The notes under the pieces are model-generated. The model saw only the letters and a list, made by a program, of their open reading frames with translations, had not been told where the DNA came from and did not search any database. Source: Pseudomonas sichuanensis (lineage in GTDB: Bacteria > Pseudomonadota > Gammaproteobacteria > Pseudomonadales > Pseudomonadaceae). From it: a stretch of 64,000 bases of DNA. This document shows, piece after piece, positions 59,620 to 64,000 of the stretch. Made by a program: the position numbers and the translations under genes. The number at the start of each line of letters is the position of its first letter. Within the stretch, counting starts at the first letter, position 1. The stretch spans positions 124,001 to 188,000 of the forward strand of contig NZ_QKVM01000001.1 of the NCBI RefSeq assembly GCF_003231305.1. The letters run 5' to 3'.

Positions 59620-60915
59620 ATGACTCATCGCATCGTGATTGTCGGCGGCGGCGCCGGCGGCCTGGAACTGGCGACCCGCCTGGGTAAAAGCCTGGGCAAG
59701 CGCAAACAGGCCGAGATCACCCTGGTTGATGCCAACCTGACGCACATCTGGAAACCGCTGCTGCACGAAGTGGCGGCCGGTTCGCTGAACTCCTCGGAAG
59801 ATGAACTGAACTACGTGGCCCAGGCCAAGTGGAACCACTTCAACTTCCAGATGGGCCGCATGAGCGGCCTGGACCGCGAAAGCAAACAGATCCAGCTGGC
59901 CGCTACCCTCGACGACGAAGGCCGCGAGCTGCTGCCTGCGCGCACCCTGGGTTATGACACCCTGGTGATCGCCGTGGGCAGCAACACCAACGACTTCGGC
60001 ACCCTGGGCGCGGCGCAGCACTGCCTGTTCCTCGACAGCCGCAAGCAGGCCGAGCGCTTCCACCAGCAACTGCTCAACCACTACCTGCGCGCCCATGCCG
60101 GCGATGTGGCCAGTGAAAAGATCAGCGTGGCCATCGTCGGCGCCGGCGCCACCGGTGTGGAACTGGCGGCCGAGCTGCACAACGCCGCCCATGAACTGGC
60201 GGCCTATGGCCTGGACAAGATCCAGCCCAAGGACATGCACATCACCCTGATCGAGGCCGGCCCACGCGTACTGCCGGCACTGCCCGAGCGCATCAGCGTG
60301 CCGGTGCACAAGACCCTGGAAAAACTCGGGGTGACGGTGATGACCAACGCCTCGGTCAGTGAAGTGACCGAAGATGGCCTGAAGACGGCGTCCGGCGAAG
60401 TGATCCAGGCCAGCCTGAAGGTGTGGGCGGCGGGCATTCGCGCGCCGGGCTTCCTCAAGGACATCGACGGCCTGGAAACCAACCGCATCAACCAGCTGGT
60501 GGTGCGCCCGACCCTGCAGACCACCCGCGACGACAATATCTTCGCCTTCGGCGATTGCGCCGCCTGCCCGCAGCCGGGCAGCGACCGCAACGTGCCGCCA
60601 CGGGCCCAGGCCGCGCACCAGCAGGCGTCGTTGCTGGCCAAGAGCCTGAAGGCGCGCCTGGAGAACAAGGCGCTGCCGACCTACGAGTACAAGGACTACG
60701 GCTCGCTGGTGTCGCTGTCGCGCTTCTCGGCGGTGGGCAACCTGATGGGTAACCTGATGGGCAGCGTGAAGCTGGAAGGCTGGCTGGCGCGGATGTTCTA
60801 TGTGTCGCTGTACCGCATGCACCAGATGGCGCTGTATGGGTTCTTCCGCACGGCGATGCTGATGCTGGGTAGCAAGATTGGGCGCGGGACCGAGCCTCGC
60901 CTGAAGCTGCACTGA
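59620..60915 (+). CDS. ndh: Type II NADH:quinone oxidoreductase
   Basis: A 431-aa flavoprotein. The FAD loop is IVIVGGGAGGLELATRLG (4-21), the NADH loop VAIVGAGATGVELAAELHNA (about 170), and FAFGDCAACPQPG (about 309) contacts FAD. The C-terminal helices (after 370) peripherally bind the membrane. It oxidises NADH and reduces ubiquinone without proton pumping. Follows DUF3094 on the same strand. Confidence 0.95.
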   Translation: MTHRIVIVGGGAGGLELATRLGKSLGKRKQAEITLVDANLTHIWKPLLHEVAAGSLNSSEDELNYVAQAKWNHFNFQMGRMSGLDRESKQIQLAATLDDEGRELLPARTLGYDTLVIAVGSNTNDFGTLGAAQHCLFLDSRKQAERFHQQLLNHYLRAHAGDVASEKISVAIVGAGATGVELAAELHNAAHELAAYGLDKIQPKDMHITLIEAGPRVLPALPERISVPVHKTLEKLGVTVMTNASVSEVTEDGLKTASGEVIQASLKVWAAGIRAPGFLKDIDGLETNRINQLVVRPTLQTTRDDNIFAFGDCAACPQPGSDRNVPPRAQAAHQQASLLAKSLKARLENKALPTYEYKDYGSLVSLSRFSAVGNLMGNLMGSVKLEGWLARMFYVSLYRMHQMALYGFFRTAMLMLGSKIGRGTEPRLKLH

Positions 60916-60952
60916 CAGCCACGGCACGGCTCAAGGTCAAGACGAAGATCTA

Positions 60953-61040
60953 GTGGGAGCGGGCTTGCCCCGCGATGACATCAGCTCAGGCGCCATCGTT
61001 GTAACGCCTGACGCCATCGCGGGGCAAGCCCGCTCCCACA
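60953..61040. repeat. REP pair, type B (arms pointing outward)
   Basis: GTGGGAGCGGGCTTGCCCCG first, then CATCGCGGGGCAAGCCCGCT. Arm order is reversed relative to the other type-B pairs. The spacer has AGGCG/CGCCT-type self-complementarity. Confidence 0.88.
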
Positions 61041-61065
61041 AGATCCATATGGCCAATCGGCGAAG

Positions 61066-61602
61066 TTAACGAAGCACGCGATACGTGCTCTGCACGAACC
61101 CACTCTCGTAACTGGTCGTTTTCATGTGCTGCAACAGCACATCCTTCGCCAACTCGCCAAACAACGGTATCCCCTGCCCCAGCAGCACGGGGATGCGGGT
61201 AATGGTCAGCTCGTTCACCAGCCCCTCGCGCAAGAACCCCTGAATCAACTTGCCGCCATCCAGGTACAGGCTTTTCGCGCCCGTGGCCTGCAGGTGCTCG
61301 AGTAGCTCAGGGATCGGCCCGGGGTGCAGCTCGACTTGCCCAGGCGCATTGGCGGGCAACGCTGCCAGGCTGGCGCTGACCACCACCACGCGGGTGTCTG
61401 GGTAGGGCCACTGGCCGAAGGTCATGACCTTGTCAAAGGTGCCACGCCCCATCACCAGCGTATCGACGCCGGCCATGAACCCCGCATAGCCATGGTCATC
61501 GGCAGATTCGGTCGCCCCCATCAACCAATCAAGGCTGCCGTCTTCACGGGCGATGAAGCCATCCAGGCTGGTGGCGATGAACACACTGGCTTTCAAAGGC
61601 AT
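61066..61602 (-). CDS. RibD-C/dihydrofolate-reductase-like protein
   Basis: A 178-aa protein of the bacterial bifunctional deaminase-reductase C-terminal family. It begins KASVFIATSLDGFIAREDGS, then TLVMGRGTFDKVMTFGQWPY, KSLYLDGGKLIQGFL and ELTITRIPVLLGQGIPLFG. It probably binds NADPH and reduces an unknown heterocycle; YwjB/YyaP-type relatives lack a defined substrate. ATG 61602 was chosen since the upstream extension lacks the fold. Confidence 0.82.
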   Translation of the reverse strand: MPLKASVFIATSLDGFIAREDGSLDWLMGATESADDHGYAGFMAGVDTLVMGRGTFDKVMTFGQWPYPDTRVVVVSASLAALPANAPGQVELHPGPIPELLEHLQATGAKSLYLDGGKLIQGFLREGLVNELTITRIPVLLGQGIPLFGELAKDVLLQHMKTTSYESGFVQSTYRVLR

Positions 61603-61792
61603 GGCACGACGCTCCTGCGAGTAATGCCCGCATGCTAGCAAGAAAACCGCACAGCCCGCGCGAAGTGCACATTCATCGGTTTGCCGCGCGCCGGCGAATG
61701 GGTTTCGGCGAGTGCAGGGCTTCCCAGCGGCGCCTCGATAGGTCAGGCTCACACGGCGCGCAAAGGGACGCGGTATTTCAAGGAAGTGCTTC

Positions 61793-63052
61793 ATGCAGAT
61801 CAATCAAGGGCAACGCCTGCCGTTGTCCAACCTCATCCAGGGCCAGGCCCTGTCGTTTTCCCTCAACATCGCCTCGCCACACACGGTGGACTGCGCCTGC
61901 TTCGGCCTCGATGCCCAGGGCAAACTGTCGGATGATCGCTACATGGTGTTCTTCAACCAGCCCGCCAGCCCCTGCGCCAGCGTACGCCAGGCCATGCCAG
62001 GGGAATTCGCCCTCGACCTCGCCCGCCTGCCTGCCAGCATCGAGCGCCTGGTGTTCACCGCGGCCATTGACGGCCATGGCGCCATGCGCGACCTGCAGGC
62101 CAGCACCTTCACGATCAAGGATGCCGGCGGGCGCGCCGTGGCCAGCTGCCCGTTCTCCGGGGCGACGTTCGCTAACGAAAAGGCCATCATGGTGGCGGAC
62201 ATCTATCGCAAGGATGGCCAATGGCGCCTGATGTCCAACCTTCAAGGTTTCAACGAGGGGCTGGCCGCGCTGGTCAGGCATTTCGGCGCTCAAGTCGCCG
62301 ACGAGCCGACACCAACACCAACACCAACACCAATCCAGGTGACGACACTGTCGCTGGAAAAGAAAGTGGCGGCCAGCGCTCCGCACCTGGTCAGCCTGGC
62401 GAAAAAAGCTCAGGTCAGCCTGGAAAAGGCCAGGCTGGACCAGGTGAAGGCGCGGGTCGCACTGATCCTCGATGCATCGGGTTCGATGAACGGCCAATAC
62501 TCCCGAGGCCGTGTGCAGGAAGTGGTCAATCGCCTGCTGCCGCTAGCGGTGCATTTCGACGACGACGGCGCCATCGACTGCTGGGCCTTCGCCGCCAAAC
62601 CGCAGAAGCTGTCGTGTATCACCCTCGCCAACCACAAAGCGTTCATCGACACCGACCATGACGGCTGGCGCGACTGGGATGTCGGCCGCCGCCTCAACGA
62701 CGAACCCAGGGTGATGGAGCAGGTCATCGAACATTACCTGGCCTCGGGCGACCGTTCCCCGGTGTTCGTGCTGTTCATATCCGACGGCGGCGTCTCGGAG
62801 AACCGCAAGATCACCCGGCTGATGACCGAGGCGGCGAAGCTGCCGCTCTTCTGGCAGTTCGTGGGCCTCGGTGGCAGGGGCTACGGCATCCTTGAAAAGC
62901 TCGATGACATGCCGGGCCGAGTCGTCGACAACTGTGGGTTCTTCGCCCTGGACGATCTCCACCAGGTCAGCGAGGAGCAACTCTACGACCAGTTGATGGC
63001 AGAGTTCCCCAACTGGCTGAAGGACGCCGCGGCCAAAGGTATCGTCGCCTGA
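61793..63052 (+). CDS. TerD-like domain fused to VWA domain (TerF-type)
   Basis: A 419-aa protein. Residues 1-165 match TerD/stress-protein features (ACFGLDAQGKLSDDRYMVFF; LVFTAAIDGHGAMRDLQAST; WRLMSNLQGFNEGLAALVRH). A PTPTPTPTP linker (172-180) follows, encoded by ACACCA repeats. The VWA domain (about 220-400) has the MIDAS motif LDASGSMNG and LFISDGGVSENR. Proteins of this plan belong to tellurite-resistance-type (ter) systems that respond to phage or chemical stress, but no other ter gene is visible in the window. Confidence 0.88.
   Translation: MQINQGQRLPLSNLIQGQALSFSLNIASPHTVDCACFGLDAQGKLSDDRYMVFFNQPASPCASVRQAMPGEFALDLARLPASIERLVFTAAIDGHGAMRDLQASTFTIKDAGGRAVASCPFSGATFANEKAIMVADIYRKDGQWRLMSNLQGFNEGLAALVRHFGAQVADEPTPTPTPTPIQVTTLSLEKKVAASAPHLVSLAKKAQVSLEKARLDQVKARVALILDASGSMNGQYSRGRVQEVVNRLLPLAVHFDDDGAIDCWAFAAKPQKLSCITLANHKAFIDTDHDGWRDWDVGRRLNDEPRVMEQVIEHYLASGDRSPVFVLFISDGGVSENRKITRLMTEAAKLPLFWQFVGLGGRGYGILEKLDDMPGRVVDNCGFFALDDLHQVSEEQLYDQLMAEFPNWLKDAAAKGIVA
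62308..62334. repeat. ACACCA-type short tandem repeat
   Basis: About four tandem CAACAC/ACACCA units encode the Pro-Thr linker between TerD and VWA domains. Six-base units keep the frame, so copy changes would only vary linker length. Confidence 0.85.
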
Positions 63053-63062
63053 ACCCTGCTTG

Positions 63063-64000
63063 TCAGCCGGCGTTCTGGCTCGGCGCTGGCAGTTCGGCGA
63101 AGGTCGTTCCGGTCCAACGGTACTTCACTTCGGTCTCCAGGCTTGGGCAGCAGCGTGGGTCATCTTCGCCATGGGACAGTACCTTCACGGTGATCGTCTC
63201 GGGGCCGGCACGCTGCAGTTGCGTGGCGCCACCGACGACCAAGGTCTGCTGCAACTGCCAGCCATCGCTGCCGTGATAGTAGGCGGCCAGCGTCTGGTAG
63301 GCGCTGTTGCCGCCGCCCTGGCCTTCGATGGTATAGAGCACGACCGCGTCCTCCACGCCATCGCCGTTCAGGTCGAGCTGGACCTGCTGGCGACCTTCCG
63401 GGTATTCGCTGCCACCGTCGCTGGCGATTTCCTGCGCGATCAAGGCCTGCATGGCGGCATCGAGGGTGACGAATGCGCGATTGGCGCTAGCGGAGGGTGT
63501 GAGTACCGGCGCGGCTGCCACCACGGGTGAGGGCGCGGGTTCAGGTGCAACCGGGGCCGGGGCCTGGCCTTGCGTCTCGCCGTATTTGGCGGCGGCGGCT
63601 TTGTCCGGCTGCAGGCCGGCGGCCTTGACCTTGGCGATGTAGACACGCTTGACCTGGGCCTGGATCTCTTGCAGGTCGCTCGGTGCGAATTCGATGACAC
63701 CTTTGCCATCGAACGGCTGGGCATCGCCAAGCACCCAGCGCGAGAAGATGCCCGGGCGTTTCTTCTCCAGTACCTCGATCACCTCGTCCTTGACCTCCTC
63801 CTCGGCCTCCAGGAAGAGCGCCCAGCCTTTGTCGCCGAACAGGGCGATCAGCTCGTCCTTGTCCTTCGCGCCGGCAAGCGAAACAGCCTCCAGCACCTGA
63901 ATGTTGAAGTCGATGGTCTTGCTCACGCAGCTGTTGGTGAAATTGCCGAAGCATTCCTCCCGCAGTGCCTGCCTGGCCATGGAGAGTTTGTAGTCGGTCA
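63063..64000 (-). CDS. Unknown protein, 5' end outside window
   Basis: The minus-strand frame is open to the window end (about 311 codons), so the start lies beyond it; Met at 63980 is internal or alternative. The visible part has a charged helical region (KDKDELIALFGDKGWALFLE), an Ala/Pro-rich linker (APAPVAPEPAPSPVVAAAPV) and a C-terminal FG-GAP-like beta region, QLDLNGDGVEDAVVLYTIEG, often seen in extracellular proteins. Convergent with the TerD-VWA gene, 10 bp apart. I do not recognise the family. Confidence 0.65.
   Translation of the reverse strand, partial: TDYKLSMARQALREECFGNFTNSCVSKTIDFNIQVLEAVSLAGAKDKDELIALFGDKGWALFLEAEEEVKDEVIEVLEKKRPGIFSRWVLGDAQPFDGKGVIEFAPSDLQEIQAQVKRVYIAKVKAAGLQPDKAAAAKYGETQGQAPAPVAPEPAPSPVVAAAPVLTPSASANRAFVTLDAAMQALIAQEIASDGGSEYPEGRQQVQLDLNGDGVEDAVVLYTIEGQGGGNSAYQTLAAYYHGSDGWQLQQTLVVGGATQLQRAGPETITVKVLSHGEDDPRCCPSLETEVKYRWTGTTFAELPAPSQNAG

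Noticed and set aside
59530..60927. Minus-strand frame over ndh
   Set aside because: Antisense shadow of a clear NADH dehydrogenase.

Overview
The window is a high-GC chromosomal segment from a Pseudomonas, most likely of the P. putida group. The basis is gene content and order: a pilA / pilC-pilD-coaE-yacG ... ndh block, hmgA-fahA-maiA with a divergent hmgR, folM-DUF1244-hopJ, fabV as enoyl-ACP reductase, and many paired REP sequences of two pseudomonad types. This is inferred from recognised families and remembered gene order; no search was run. Nearly all genes have pseudomonad-type GC-rich codon use. The exception is roughly 50.4-52.0 kb, which is clearly AT-rich.

Layout. 0-6 kb: iron uptake, with a PepSY membrane protein and DUF3649 partner facing fecI-fecR-fecA (ferric citrate type), and Fur-like boxes between them. 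6-10 kb: small stress and housekeeping genes (HPF/RaiA-type ribosome factor, DUF3509, psiE, LexA-controlled yebG), an amino-acid dehydrogenase and a SirB1-type protein. 9.8-14.1 kb: homogentisate catabolism (hmgA, fahA, maiA) with the IclR-type repressor gene hmgR and an operator-like palindrome pair. 14.1-17.7 kb: a 1071-aa toxin-like protein and an orphan terminator that may end a small RNA. 17.7-28.9 kb: short-chain dehydrogenase, hydrolases, lrgAB with a LysR regulator, a flavodoxin, a PilZ-like protein, the folM operon, fabV and a second LysR regulator. 29-33.2 kb: an agmatine operon (aguA, aguB, polyamine-binding protein, and a Tat-exported second agmatine deiminase). 33.3-41.1 kb: cytochrome b561 with PepSY, a thiolase, an SDR, a BASS/ACR3-like transporter, a phosphatase-fold protein, a MetE N-terminal domain standing alone, and a divergent MetF-MetV-type fusion. 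41.1-48.8 kb: accessory genes, with a compact subtilase facing a two-gene operon of large unknown proteins (1172 and 535 aa), then a PIN / XRE-ImmA/IrrE pair. 49-53.5 kb: a lysozyme-fold lipoprotein, an AT-rich patch with a tRNA-Pro-like 3' end and an orphan membrane protein, a Fic protein and tRNA-Thr(CGT). 53.6-61 kb: type IV pilus genes without pilB, coaE, yacG, a membrane permease, DUF1780, DUF3094 and ndh. 61-64 kb: a RibD/DHFR-like protein, a TerD-VWA fusion and a partial unknown protein.

Most promising for novelty: the subtilase plus 1172-aa plus 535-aa (possibly TULIP/P47-like) cluster; the stand-alone MetE N-terminal domain facing a MetF-MetV-type fusion across palindromic DNA; the Tat-exported agmatine deiminase inside an otherwise cytosolic pathway operon; the 1071-aa toxin-like protein; and the AT-rich patch with a tRNA fragment. 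No CRISPR array, complete insertion sequence, rRNA gene or integrase was seen.
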